A stretch of DNA of 64,000 bases from Pseudomicrostroma phylloplanum (lineage: Eukaryota; Basidiomycota; Exobasidiomycetes; Microstromatales), in the NCBI GenBank assembly GCA_039545275.1, contig BCHS01000011.1:434001-498000 (forward strand), given 5' to 3'. Both the position numbers and the translations under genes were made by a program. Shown in pieces: positions 1-10,926 of this stretch; position 1 is the first letter of the stretch, and the number at the start of each line of letters is the position of its first letter. A model generated the notes under the pieces. That model did not search any database. It had not been told where the DNA came from and saw only the letters and a list, made by a program, of their open reading frames with translations.

Positions 1-2536
1 GTACACCCTTTCCCATTCCAGTCGGCAAGAGGACAGTGGGTGGACTGGCTGCTGTAGATGAGCATGGAGGGGCAGATATGCTCTCGCAGCTCTTTGGCGA
101 GGGTAAGGCGCAGCCTGCCCCGTTGGGAAAGACCCGATGCTGTGAGTGGTAGTCAGATTGCCGAGATTCCGCCAGGTCCTTGAAAGACTGACATCGTCCT
201 TTCTTGCCTTCCGACTATATGCTAGACTGGGCCCTCTTCTCCACAGAGTCGAGCCCGTCACATCCGTACGACCTCACCTTCACCTTCTGCGATCCCGTAC
301 TACAGAACCATCTCAACACCGAGGCGGACCTGATCATCGGCAAGAGCTTCTTTGACTATGTACATCCAGAGCAGAAGGAGCAAGCGCGAAGCGACCTAGC
401 CCAAATCGTCGCAAGTGGGACCTTGTTCGGCAGTGTAACAAGATGTAGATATTTCCGAGTCCCTGCCATAAGGGAGCATCTAGGATGCAAGAATGCCGTA
501 CGAGTCGTAGGCTCCGAGCTCATTGCGGTAGATCAAGACTTTCTCACACTGGACATCGTCCTGAATATGGTGGGCGAATCGTTGGCATTGTGCTTCTTTC
601 ATGCCATCATCAACAAGTCTGTTCAGGATAACGACGAGGCAAACAAGACGGATTGGACTAACTGGTGCGGGACACCGCGGGCCTTGTTTGATGTTGATGT
701 GAGTACTCAGAGATGATGAATCAGAGCGCAGAGGCTGCACATCACTGACACAGCACATACTCCTGCCCCATGCGTAGCAATGCAACAAGCTCTGGACATC
801 AGCCGCTACAATACCAAGGCCCTCGCTACCTTCGACTCCCACGGCCTCTCACGTCTTTCAGATCCTCTCTCTTTCAGCCGACGATTCGCCTCCTGAGATC
901 ATCTTCAGCTGGCCCCCTGCCAGGTTCTTCCCCGATGACCATCCCTCCGGTCAGTACCCTACGACAACGACCGACGCCTATGAAGATGGAAGCTACTTTG
1001 CCGATGAGTTTGCTCGTCTCGCCCAGGGAGTACAAACGTCGCCCTCTGCTCGCACCGAGACTGGCCACACGGCGCGCAATGGTGAGCCTGGTACGATTCA
1101 GGATGGCGCAAACACCTCGTGCACACGGCGCTTCAGAGCCCAGCATACCCTCACTACAGAGGGAATGCTGAGATCAGTCGAGTCGGTGCTGGTACCGTAC
1201 GGTACCATCATGCTGGCCTGCTTCAGGACCAAGTACCAGCAGATCATGAATCGCAGCTACGGCAGGTCATCTAACGACTTCTCTGCGCTTACTACTGGCG
1301 CTCACGCGTCCTCTTCCACGAACTCGTCGCCATCTGTCCGACATGGCTTCATCGGCGCCTTTGCCCCTCCCTCTCATAAGCCGCCAAGTGCCGACGGAAG
1401 CCAGAACGGAAGCAAGTATGGTGGGCTCATGGGCAGCAGTCGTAGTCGCGGCTCAGGAGACGGACAGTGGTCGGATGTGGGCTCACCTTGGCCCATAGAC
1501 CCTGCTCGGGAGCGGTCAGGCGGTAATGGAGACGGAGGCGTAGCAAGCAGCAGCAGTGTGCTTTCTACCGCACCACAGAGCACCACTCGGCATACGGACG
1601 AAGACAGTGAGGCGAGCAGTCCTCGGCGACATGCAGAGGAAGGGTCACCGCTACAGATGAAGCAGAAGAAGCGGATGAGGAAGAGCGAGTCTATATCGGA
1701 GGCTGCCGGAGGTCCGTCCCGTCCGGTGGACAATGGTGTCTCAAAGGTGCCGATAGAAGGAGGAGCAGAGCCCGACAAGAGATGTAGCAGCTGTGAGTGG
1801 GCCCAAAACCGTGGAGCTTTTCACGAATCGACCGCTGACTTCTTTCTCCGGTCTTCTCTTGTTCTGATCTACAGGTGGCACGGCCAACAGCCCCGAATGG
1901 CGCAAAGGTCCCACGGGCCAGAAGACGCTCTGTAACGCCTGCGGGCTGCGCTTCTCACGCTCCGTTAATCGTCAGCAGAAGAAGGCCGAAAAGGAGCGCG
2001 CCAGGGGCTTGGCTGCTGGCAAGTCCCATACCCATGCACACGCTGTTGAAGACGACGACGGGGAAGACTCAAAGGGGGCTCTCTCAGAGCTACGATCAGG
2101 TGTTGGAAAGGGTAAAGATGGCGAGCCCTTCAATACCTCTACCACCTCGCCTCCTGCTGGTACTGCAGGCGTCGCTCCTCCATTCTATTCGAGACCCCCA
2201 CAGCCGCATCACAGATACCCGACTCTGGGGGGCGAAGGATACGGCACGCACACCGTCCAGCAGATCGACTCGATGGGTTGGGGTCCTCCGCCTGGGGCCT
2301 ACGCACATCACGCCGAGTCTCCACAACTCCCTCCACATCATGGTTCCTCACATGGGCAGAGGGATAGGGAACCGTTCAGACCTCCTTCGCCTCGATATCT
2401 CCACGACCACCAACATCAGATGCACGCCGCACCTGCTGCTACTGCCGGAGGTCGGAGGGGGTCTTCTGCTAGCGGAAGTGGGCGTCATGCTGGAGGAGTG
2501 CGGTCGAGCCTTGGGGCAGGTGAAGGACGAGCATGA
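1..2536 (+). CDS. WC-2-like PAS and GATA zinc-finger transcription factor (5' end outside window)
   Basis: Probable partner of a white-collar photoreceptor, acting in the nucleus on light-regulated genes. Inferred exons are <1-141, 226-698, 778-1792 and 1875-2536; frames join cleanly and the three introns are 79-84 nt. The first exon is open from base 1, so the start lies upstream. Exon 2 holds a PAS-like fold, with FTFCDP near its start and GKSFFDYVHPEQKEQAR further on. The last intron splits the zinc finger: CSSC in exon 3 joins GTANSPEWRKGP and CNACGLRF in exon 4. The finger is C-x2-C-x18-C-x2-C, the 18-residue loop typical of WC-2 factors rather than 17-residue AreA types. The rest is Ser/Pro/His-rich linker. 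The family call is firm; direct orthology to wc-2 is likely because I see no LOV signature in this part. Confidence 0.88.
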
Positions 2537-2994
2537 CTATGCTCTGGGACCCGAGCGAGCAGCCCAACCAGACGGTGACAGTGGGGGCCGAACCAAGCTC
2601 ACTGTGGGAGGAAAGAGCGAGTATCCATGGATGTACCGTGCAGGCGCTACCAGACCAAATGGACGGCAAAAGGCATGCGAGCATTGTCTGTGACAGTTGC
2701 GCCATAGCCGAGCACTCTCTTTCTTTCCCCCACTCTTTGTTGTATAGTACATCGGTAGCTTCTCCTTTACACCAAAGCAGAGGTTCCAGACAATCTTGAA
2801 CCTGTGTGTGAAGAAGTGAGGGCAAGGAGAGGACCGGATCTGCATTTGTGGTGTGAGCGAAAGAAGTCAGTCCTGCATGCTGTGCGGAACGGGTGGAAAT
2901 GCAACGCAGCCGCGAGGCGCGTCCCAGGAAAGTGGTGCCATATCTTCCTGTCCGCCCCGCTCAACACCTCGACCTCCCCAACGCTTCCTTCGCC
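2537..2994. other. intergenic: WC-2-like 3' region and SPP1 promoter
   Basis: No convincing gene. It carries the 3' UTR of the GATA gene and the 5' region of the PHD gene. An in-frame ATG at 2899 would add 32 residues to Spp1, but the added stretch is Arg/Pro-rich and looks non-conserved, so 2995 is preferred. Confidence 0.6.
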
Positions 2995-5246
2995 ATGCCC
3001 GCAGCCGAGGAAGCCGAGAGCTCCTCTGCAGCCGCTTCTCCGTCCCGCGAAGATGCCCTGTTGAAGCGGAAGCGGTCCTCCTCTGCCTCTCCCCAGGAAC
3101 AGGGCAGACCGGCTGGGCACGCCTCACCGACCATGCATCCCGAGGACACAGATAACCTCGGCGCAAATGCAAATGGCAACCAGGAACCTCAGGAACCTCC
3201 CGCCCCGCGAGGCTCCCCACCTCCGATGCCCGACTTTCAATATGTCCCTCGTGTTCCTGCCCGTTTGAAGCCGGGAGAGGAGCTTCTGGACGAAGCTGCG
3301 CAGGCAAAGTTGCTAGCGAAGCGGACGAGGGACTCGGAGAGAAAGTGGCTCGCTAGTCAACGTGCGAAGTTTGCTGCTGCTCACGGCTTCGACTTTAGTC
3401 CGAGGACATACAAGCCGCCGAGCTCGACTGATACGAGGACACACCCTGTGCAAGACGCTCACGTCGAGGAGGAGAACGAGCCCCCCGCGGCCCCTTCCGC
3501 CAGTGCTCCCAGCAAGCCCAATATGGGCAAGAAGAAGGCAGCAATCGAGAAGGTGAGCTTGAAGTTGCCCGCCGCTCAAGTAGAGGCTGCGCCCAGTGCA
3601 CCGAGCCCTTTCGAAGAGCAAGACGAGCGGATGGAGGAGGATAGCGATGACGATGGCAGTTCCGAAGGTGGAAAGCTGTACTGTATCTGTAGAACCCTGT
3701 ATGGTGAGTTCGGAGCGGAGCGAAGGAGTGTCTCAGATCCACGCATGATAGCTGATCCTCACACCTCATGGCTGCAGACGATGACAAGATGATGATTGCA
3801 TGCGACCAGTAAGTTCTTCCGTTCATGAGCAACAGGTTCCGCCTCCCCTGCTAAACTTCTCCATCCTTCGCCCTTCCCTCCAGCTGCGATCAATGGTTCC
3901 ACGTCCTCTGTATGAAGATGAAGAACGAGCAAGCAGACTTGATTGACGTCTTTGTCTGCCCTCGCTGCGAGCCGAGTGAGTACGAATCAGATGACGATGA
4001 TCAGACCGATGGGCAATACCCGCTCACCCCTCCTACCATGCTATGCCTTGTCAGCTACGACTGAACGGACGACCTGGAAGCCACCCTGCGCTCGCCAGGC
4101 CTGCACGAAAGCAGCAAGACCTCCTCTGACAAAATACTGCTCGGACCGATGCGGTATACTTGTAGCAGCTGCTCGCATCGCCAAGACGAAGCAGGTTAAG
4201 GCACCTGGTGGACTGGACAGGCTCTACAGCCTGCAGGTACAGACGGCGAGGAAGAAGGAAGGTTTGGTAGTCTGGGAGGGCGAGGAGACTCCGCGGGACG
4301 ATCTGCATCAGACTTGGTTCCGAAGACTGGATGCGCTCCATCTTAAGGACGTGGACGTCGACCTCACGCTCCACGAGCTCTCGCCTGCTGGTCTTACAGA
4401 ATCGGGCACGAAAGAGGAGGAAGATCTGCTCGATCTGCGAAGGGCACTTGCTTCTCTCACATCACGCAAGCAAGCTTCCTCTGCATCTTTAGATCTGGTC
4501 ATGGGTCGGATACAGCTGTTGGAGCTAGCGTACGATCGCGCTGGTGATCTGCCGCCTGTGCAAGTCTCCGACGAGTCTGCGGCTTCCAACAAGAAGAAGA
4601 CAAAAGGCAGTAAAGGCAGTGCTGGTGCGGGGGATGACACTATCAAGACTCAGCCCAGATGCGGGTACGACGAGCGCCTCTCCTGGGATGACGAGCGCTT
4701 TGCTGCATGGATGAAGAGTGAGAAAGGCGAGCAAATACTGAAAGGGTCGGCGGAGCTGGACGGTCAGCTCCACGATGCAGACGAGGTGTCAGCCGAGCGT
4801 CAAAGTCAGCCAGGTCAAGAAGAGGCCATGGAGGTGGATCAGCGGCAGCCCACGTCTCTCGACCCTCAGACATCGTCTCTGGCAGCGCCACCTACGATTT
4901 GTGGACTCGTGAAGAGAAAGTGCCGCAAGCATGCAGACTGGTCAATAGTCAGAGGCAATGACTTTGACGCTGAGAAGAAGCTGCAGGTGAGTTGACCGAG
5001 ATCCCACGATCAGCCTGATCTTTGCGTTGCTCACCCCTTGTCTGCCCCCACGCCTTGCAGACAACGCGACTCTCCGAATTGTCAGAGCAGGAATCGCTCA
5101 TGCGTGCCAGGATTGGCGACCTAGCAGCAAGTGCTGACGCCAAGAAGCTCTACCAAGACGAGCGCTTGGCCCTTTCTCTGGCTAGAGAGACCTCGAGGCT
5201 GGCAGCAATGGGCGGTGCTAATGGCAGATTGGTCAATGGACATTGA
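2995..5246 (+). CDS. SPP1: COMPASS complex PHD-finger subunit Spp1
   Basis: Histone-reader subunit of the Set1/COMPASS H3K4 methyltransferase in the nucleus. Exons are 2995-3703, 3778-3808, 3884-3975, 4055-4986 and 5061-5246 (649 aa). The PHD finger is built from three exons and spans about residues 230-277: CIC, then ACDHCDQWFHVLC, then CPRC, a complete C4HC3 set with the aromatic-cage Trp in DQWFH. A second Cys cluster follows at about 289-311, ending KYCSDRCG, the arrangement seen next to the PHD in Spp1/CXXC1-type proteins. The N-terminal 220 residues are low-complexity and charged; the C-terminal half has helical, acidic stretches. The 31-nt second exon is unusually small. The assignment rests on the PHD plus the second Cys cluster; the long N-terminus is specific to this lineage. 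Confidence 0.9.
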
Positions 5247-5861
5247 CGGCATCAACGAATGCGCACATGTACAACACGAACGACATCTTGTAAATCAACT
5301 CACCAAGGCAAATGATACCCTGCGCGCCACTGTTGCGTTTGCTTGCGGGCTGTACTTCTCGCGTCAACAATATTGCTGCGACGTTGTCCGAATTGACAGC
5401 AACGAACGTTGTCAGCGTCCGGGCTCTGACTTTGCTTGCTCCACGATCTGGTCTCTCAGCACTTTTACAAATCAATTCTCTAGGTGCGTTTGAGCTCGCA
5501 GAACTTTGCTGATAGCCGCTTGGCAAATATGCGGGCCGTCCATCACAGTGCTGTCGGTCTGTGTTTGCTCCGTTGCTGATAGGTGCGAAGATTGCTCCTT
5601 GCTCTCTTGCTTGCGTTGTAGAAGCAAGGTAGCGGCTGCTCGTGCGACCCTGTTATAAGCACAGCGCTTCAGATGCGAGTGCTGCCTCCCACTGCAGCAT
5701 CGTAGCTGTAATCCGGTCTACTAACATCGGTTCCCCTAGCGTACGTACGCTCAGCCACCTCTATCAGGAAAAGGACCTCTCGACACGCTTGTGCTGGTCA
5801 CAGCAACATCCTCGAGCTGCGGATTGACGTACGTCTCGCACTTCCTCAACAGCAGCCCATC
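5247..5861. other. intergenic: SPP1 3' region and promoter of the 5862 gene
   Basis: 615 bp with only short chance ORFs. The self-complementary GTACGTAC lies near 5740. I see no RNA gene or repeat. Confidence 0.5.
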
Positions 5862-8393
5862 ATGCCAGTCTCCAAGATCCGAGCTAAGGTCCGGGCTTCA
5901 CGCCAGAGGCGCCACACCGCCTCGATCAGGAAGTCATACCTACCCGATGTCCCGGCCGATACCATTGAGGAAAAGCGAGCTCGCATGATGGATCCCCGTA
6001 CCTCTGTCTATCCAGCTCGATATCACGACCTCTTCGCCGCGGAAAGCAGTGATGATGGGGCTAGCAGGATCTCGAGCGGCGATACTGGCAACCATAACGG
6101 CAGTAATGAGGTCGTAGAGGTCGTCCCAGCTCTGCGGCTGCTGCTCTCTCGAGATGTGGAACACCTACCGCCCAGTACATTGCCCATGGAGCTCGTGGCT
6201 GCCGCTTCGTTCAAAGTCAATGAGGCCGCTTCCGCTCTGCAGGAGCTGTGTACCACCTTTAGTGCTCGTACCGCACTGGAAAATGAGAAGGAGGCGCCTG
6301 CGACGCCGACCTTGAAGCGCAAGAAGTCATCCATGGGGTCAGCGAAGCAAAGTGCGGCTGCAGATGCTCGATGTATGTCCTTCTTCAAGACCTTGGACAG
6401 GCTGGAGGAACTCATCGAGCTGAGACAGGCAGTCACGAATCTGCATGATGCCTTTACGTCTAATACGCTAGAGGTCGTACGACAAGCCCAGGCAACCAAG
6501 GCAAAGGAGAGCCGACGGGTTCCTCGCAAAGCTGTCCCGCCCCTCAGCGGCATTGGACGATCCGATATGTTCTTGGACTCTGTTGCTAGGCTCGAAGCGA
6601 CATCGCCAGTCATCAACCGCTTCCGGATGTCTCTAGCTTCGGACCTCTGCCCCTTTCCTACCATTGCGGGCTTGCACACGCTGCCTGTAGACACACAGAC
6701 CGAAGGGGTCCGGGAGCGAGCGGAAAGCGATGCGATGATGAAAGCGTTGGGTGTACGCCCCTTTCACCCTTCCCAGGCTGCTCCTTCACCTAGGCGAGAG
6801 AACAGGAAGAGCTCGTTCGACCTCATCGGCACGCTTCCCTCAACAAGACGCTCCTTTGACAGTGGATCTTCCTGCGATCTCAGCGAGTCGCACACGACTG
6901 GGACTAGCGACCGCGATGAGAGTGGTAGCTCTGCCTCACACTCCTCTTCTTCTGCTTCGAGCTATTCACAGACGGGCACGGGTGACACTTCACCACAGTC
7001 AGAGACCAGTCTGCCCGAAGTCGACCTAGGCATGTGTGGCCCCTTCAGTGGACTATCCTTCCTCAAGATCGATCCCATGAAAGCTGCACAGCACCTCCAC
7101 GCTACACCAGATTCCGCGTTGCATTATCTTCATCATCCAGTCAGTCCGAAGACTGCGAGGATCAAGGACCCGCGTGGCGACCCCTGGGTGACCTTCAGAG
7201 GTAACGAGGACGACGAAGATGCCGACAGCAAGCCTGCTCAGAAGTCGGCGCAGTTCGAAGCCTTCCGCGATCGTCTGGCTTCGGCACCCGACATTTTCTT
7301 GGTCGACCCCGCCAAGCAGTCTATTGGAAGATTCACTGAGGACATGGCTCATTTGAACCTCTCTCATAGAAAGGCAAGTCTTCAAGTACATACGATGAGT
7401 GGACAGAAGCCGGTGCGACCTAAGAAGCATCGCCAGCGCACTTCTCCTAGCGTCTCTCCCTCCCCTGACAAGGGTATAGAGCAAAGCTTCGCCTCTCATG
7501 CAACCCCTTCCGATCCAGACGAAGGCACAGTCCCAGCTCAGGCTGTGCAGGACAATTCCGGCGATGAATGCGGACAAGACCTGATCATCCCTGCCCGCTC
7601 GGACAATGTCGCTTCCCCTCACAAGACGACGATGACTCAGCCATCAATGGTCCTCCAGCCCTCGCGGCAAATCGATCAGTCCATTGCGGCGCCACATAGC
7701 CACGGGACTTGCAGGGTCTGCTCTCAGCCTAGTGCCAAGCCGGTACAGGTAGTGGCACCGAGCTGCGAAGGAAGAGTAGCGCAGGTAGGCGAGATCTGGG
7801 AGCGTCTGCACAAGCGCGAGCTCGAAGGTGCCAAGGTGCAAGCTCAAGGGCCCATCTCGCACATTCCGACGGTCAAACTTGCTCACTCTCGACCAACCGG
7901 TCTTACCGTGCCGCAGAAGGTTAGCAGTGGGGCCTACCGTCCTAGCCCCTCAAAGGCGCCGCGACGTCGACCGAGTGTCATCGTGGGCGGGCAGATCTGC
8001 GATGTGCTTACCACACCCACTGCTTGCGTCTCGAGCTTCGGCGCTCTGACTCCTCCTCCGCCCACACCTCTCACCGCTCGAGAAGTATCGTCCGGTGGGG
8101 AAGCGTCTGAGAGACGAATGATCGGCAGTGACGGGGACACCGCAGCGGCACACCTTTCAGAGGGGAACAAGCCGGCGAACGCCGACACAGCCGGGGTCAG
8201 CGGCGATGCGGGAAAGGCAGCGCTGCATGCCCAGCTGAAGAGCATCGCGGAGCTAGAGACCCCCCTCAAGACTGGCTCAGAGGACCGATCACGCCCAGCG
8301 TGGTGGAAGGAGCAGGCCGAAATGGTGGAAAGGGCTGGTAAGAGAAAACAAGAGCTTGCGTCTATTGAAGCGACCATGTCTAGCTATGAGTGA
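5862..8393 (+). CDS. serine-rich protein of unknown function
   Basis: Single-exon reading frame of 843 aa starting at an ATG in good context (CCATCATGCC). I do not recognise a family. The N-terminus is strongly basic (MPVSKIRAKVRASRQRRH), which could be a nuclear or membrane-contact signal. Residues about 105-225 look helical and leucine-rich (for example FFKTLDRLEELIELRQAV) and may form a coiled coil. The remainder is Ser/Pro-rich and probably disordered, with one CRVC pair near residue 617 and a charged helical C-terminus. No transmembrane segment or signal peptide is visible. Codon use and continuous openness over 2.5 kb support a real gene. A regulatory or scaffold role would be a guess. 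Confidence 0.75.
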   Translation: MPVSKIRAKVRASRQRRHTASIRKSYLPDVPADTIEEKRARMMDPRTSVYPARYHDLFAAESSDDGASRISSGDTGNHNGSNEVVEVVPALRLLLSRDVEHLPPSTLPMELVAAASFKVNEAASALQELCTTFSARTALENEKEAPATPTLKRKKSSMGSAKQSAAADARCMSFFKTLDRLEELIELRQAVTNLHDAFTSNTLEVVRQAQATKAKESRRVPRKAVPPLSGIGRSDMFLDSVARLEATSPVINRFRMSLASDLCPFPTIAGLHTLPVDTQTEGVRERAESDAMMKALGVRPFHPSQAAPSPRRENRKSSFDLIGTLPSTRRSFDSGSSCDLSESHTTGTSDRDESGSSASHSSSSASSYSQTGTGDTSPQSETSLPEVDLGMCGPFSGLSFLKIDPMKAAQHLHATPDSALHYLHHPVSPKTARIKDPRGDPWVTFRGNEDDEDADSKPAQKSAQFEAFRDRLASAPDIFLVDPAKQSIGRFTEDMAHLNLSHRKASLQVHTMSGQKPVRPKKHRQRTSPSVSPSPDKGIEQSFASHATPSDPDEGTVPAQAVQDNSGDECGQDLIIPARSDNVASPHKTTMTQPSMVLQPSRQIDQSIAAPHSHGTCRVCSQPSAKPVQVVAPSCEGRVAQVGEIWERLHKRELEGAKVQAQGPISHIPTVKLAHSRPTGLTVPQKVSSGAYRPSPSKAPRRRPSVIVGGQICDVLTTPTACVSSFGALTPPPPTPLTAREVSSGGEASERRMIGSDGDTAAAHLSEGNKPANADTAGVSGDAGKAALHAQLKSIAELETPLKTGSEDRSRPAWWKEQAEMVERAGKRKQELASIEATMSSYE

Positions 8394-8529
8394 GCCTCTC
8401 TTTTGAGACGAATAAATCGACGATATCACTGTACACTTGTTATGCCATTCCCGCTGCCTGCAGTGGTACTGATTGAAATGTACCGGGCGGGTGCAATATT
8501 GTCGGTTTAAGTCCTCAGCAAAGACAGGA

Positions 8530-8543
8530 AAAAAAAAAAAAAA
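8530..8543 (-). terminator. RNA polymerase III poly-T terminator of tRNA-Leu
   Basis: A run of 14 A on the + strand, i.e. T14 on the transcribed strand, begins 4 nt beyond the tRNA 3' end. This is a strong Pol III terminator. Confidence 0.85.
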
Positions 8544-8546
8544 CTT

Positions 8547-8664
8547 GACGACGGTGAGATTTGAACTCACGCCTCTTTCGAGAACGGGGATAGTCGAGAT
8601 CACTCCCGAAGATTATATTCAATGATCTTGAATCCGTCACCTTAGACCGCTCGGTCACGTCGCC
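8547..8664 (-). tRNA. tRNA-Leu(CAA) with intron
   Basis: Reads on the minus strand from 8664. Acceptor stem GGCGACG pairs with CGTCGTC (one G-U). The D arm is ACC/GGT around GAGCGGTCTAA, very like yeast tRNA-Leu(CAA). The T arm is GTGAG-TTCAAAT-CTCAC. The anticodon loop reads TTCAAG, giving CAA. About 37 nt of intron (roughly 8590-8626) follows G37 and contains TTGAAT, complementary to the anticodon region, as is normal for pre-tRNA introns. A long variable arm (CTC-GAAA-GAG) fits a type II tRNA. The anticodon stem ACGGA/CCCGT has an apparent A31-C39 mismatch in my folding; a shifted 3' splice site would change this. Confidence 0.87.
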
Positions 8665-8931
8665 AGGTAGCCAGACGAGACGTCAGTGTGCCTACATATA
8701 CAGTTGCCGAGATGCGCAGGCTTCCCGAACATCCAACAGCTCTACGTGGGTGCGGACTGGTTGTCACAATATTGCTCTACTTCCTTCCGCAACAACAAGC
8801 AAACGTTCTCCGCCATGGCATAGACTTACCCAACCATACTAGTCCTCACGGCTCATCACAGTGTCTCATCTGGCAGCCAGTGAAGGTTGTTCGCATCCTT
8901 CCTCCATCTATCTTAGCTCCACCTTTCCAGC

Positions 8932-10777
8932 ATGCCGGCTCGTCTGGCGCTCGCGTTGCCTTCGAGGAAGACCCTCCTCTTCATCGCCCTCTGTCTCCTC
9001 TGGTACTCGACGTCCTTCCTCTCCGCATCAACCTCCAAGGCGCTCCTCTCTCCGAAGAAGATCAAGCAGGTCGTCCCGCTTCTCGCCTCCGGACTGCAGA
9101 ATGGCTCGGTAGATCCAAACGTCGCAGCAGATGGTGGCAGTGCGAGAGGCGCTTCCCAGCCTCCTTCATCTTCTTCCACGTCGGGCTTCTCGACGGTCAA
9201 GACTCCCCCGCTCTTCCCCTACCCCGTCTCGCTCACAGCGCTACAGTTCTTCTTCGTCTTTTTCTTCTCGTACCTCCTCTCCTCGCCGAGGATAGCAGCC
9301 TTCTTCTATGCGAGACTGAGGCTGTCGCCTCCAAAGGATGCTGCGACGGGGAGGCCGAGGGGTCTGATGGGGACGCTGGTGATGGTGAATGCTGCTAAGC
9401 TGAGGGAGATGGTCGGCCTGAGCGTATTCAACGTCACTGGGCATGCAATGACCTCTGCTGCGATTCAGATGGTGCCCGTCAGCACCGTGCACACAGTCAA
9501 GGTGAGCAGGAGCCCACGAGACGCGAGACTAGACCAGGCTAGAGTTGATCATCTCACTTTGCCCACCCACGACACAGGCCCTATCGCCCCTCTTTACCGT
9601 CCTCACATACGTCTTTCTCCTACGGCTCTCATACCCGCTACGGACATATCTCTCCCTCCTGCCCCTGACACTCGGAGTCATCTTCGCCTGCTCCGGCCTG
9701 TCCTCAATCGAAGGTCCCAACGTCGTCCCCGGCCTCGCCCTCTCCGTCGGGAGCACAGTCGTCTTCGTCGCTCAGAACCTCTGGTCAAAGAAGCTGCTGG
9801 GACACGCTTTAGCAGGGGGCTCCTCCTCTTCGGAACGGAGGGTATCGCAGGGCAATCAAGTGGTGGTGAAGCTGGATAAGCTCAATATCCTCTTCTGGAG
9901 CAGTGGGGTGAGCTGCTTGGTCATGGTGCCGGTGGTGCTCCTCTCCGACGTCCCAAAGATGATGGCAGCTCGCTCTGCTCGGCTCGCAATGCAGGGTCTG
10001 AGCGGGACCGCTGCTGCACTCGCAGGCGGGTGGGAGCACCACGACCCCTCAATTCCTCCTTCCTCTTCCTTCCCCACTCTCAACCCAACGGACACCTCCT
10101 CGCACGCACAACGCATCGCCTCTCTCCTCCTCTCCAACGGAGTCGTGCACTTCTCACAAAATCTCCTGGCCTTTTCAGTGCTTGGTCTGACTTCGCCAGT
10201 GACCTACTCGATCGCCTCCCTCTTCAAGCGCGTCTTCGTAATCTGCTTTGCCATCCTCTGGTTCGGCCAGACGGTCACGCGCCTGCAATGGGCGGGTATC
10301 GTCCTCACCTTCATCGGACTCTACCTGTACAACGACTCCAAAGTACGGACGGGGGCCGAGGGTGGAGAAGGCGGAAGGGGAAGCAAGGGAGCGATGCTCG
10401 GGGATGCACAGAACGTCGCGTCGAGGGAAGAAGACGCAGCAATGGACTTTGGCATGGACAAGGGCAGTCGGCGTCGAGCGGGCTTGCTGCCAATGAGCGG
10501 CGGCGGCGGTGCAGCGCCCAACGGTCGTGCTGCTCCGACAGCTGCCTCAGGTCCTGGTCCAATCTGGAAGGGGATGAGCTCCACGACTCTCTACGGCGGC
10601 AGCGGCCCTCACCATGGTACCGCTGCCCCAAGTGGCCTGCCCTCTCGCAACATCAGCATCAATGGGTACGGGCCCGTCAATGGCCATGCTCATGCGAACG
10701 GGCATGGACATGGGCCTACCAACGGGTACGGCAGGCCGCCCCCTCCGGACTCTAAGAATCAGACCAAGCGAGACTGA
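8932..10777 (+). CDS. triose-phosphate/nucleotide-sugar transporter family protein (Sly41-like)
   Basis: Membrane carrier of the drug/metabolite superfamily, TPT branch, probably in the ER or Golgi, exchanging a phosphorylated or nucleotide sugar. Exons 8932-9501 and 9578-10777 give 589 aa. The intron falls in the diagnostic segment: VSTVHTVK in exon 1 joins ALSPLFTVLTY in exon 2, reproducing the conserved H-T-V-K-x-x-x-P-L-F signature of the Sly41/TPT group. About ten hydrophobic helices are visible, for example FIALCLLWYSTSFLS near the start and VTYSIASLFKRVFVICFAI later. Residues about 40-80 form a polar insertion. The last 120 residues are a Gly/His/Asn-rich cytosolic tail absent from most homologues. 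Substrate cannot be told from sequence. An ORF in another frame over 8688-9398 is not used. Confidence 0.88.
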
Positions 10778-10926
10778 AGTGGCACAGAACAATGTGTGCA
10801 GTCTGCATAGGCGCAAAGACAGGAGGCGGCCAACGTACATCCGCGATAGATGGCTGAACGCATGTGCTTGCAATATTATAGAAACTTAGACTGAAGCACA
10901 TCAGCGACCGATACGCCTCACTGGCC

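Noticed and set aside
6023..6694. 223-aa minus-strand frame
   Set aside because: Complement of the 5862-8393 gene, Ser-rich by codon mirroring, no promoter or splice context.
8688..9398. 236-aa + strand frame overlapping the transporter start
   Set aside because: Different frame from the transporter, which has clear membrane helices and the TPT signature; this frame has none.
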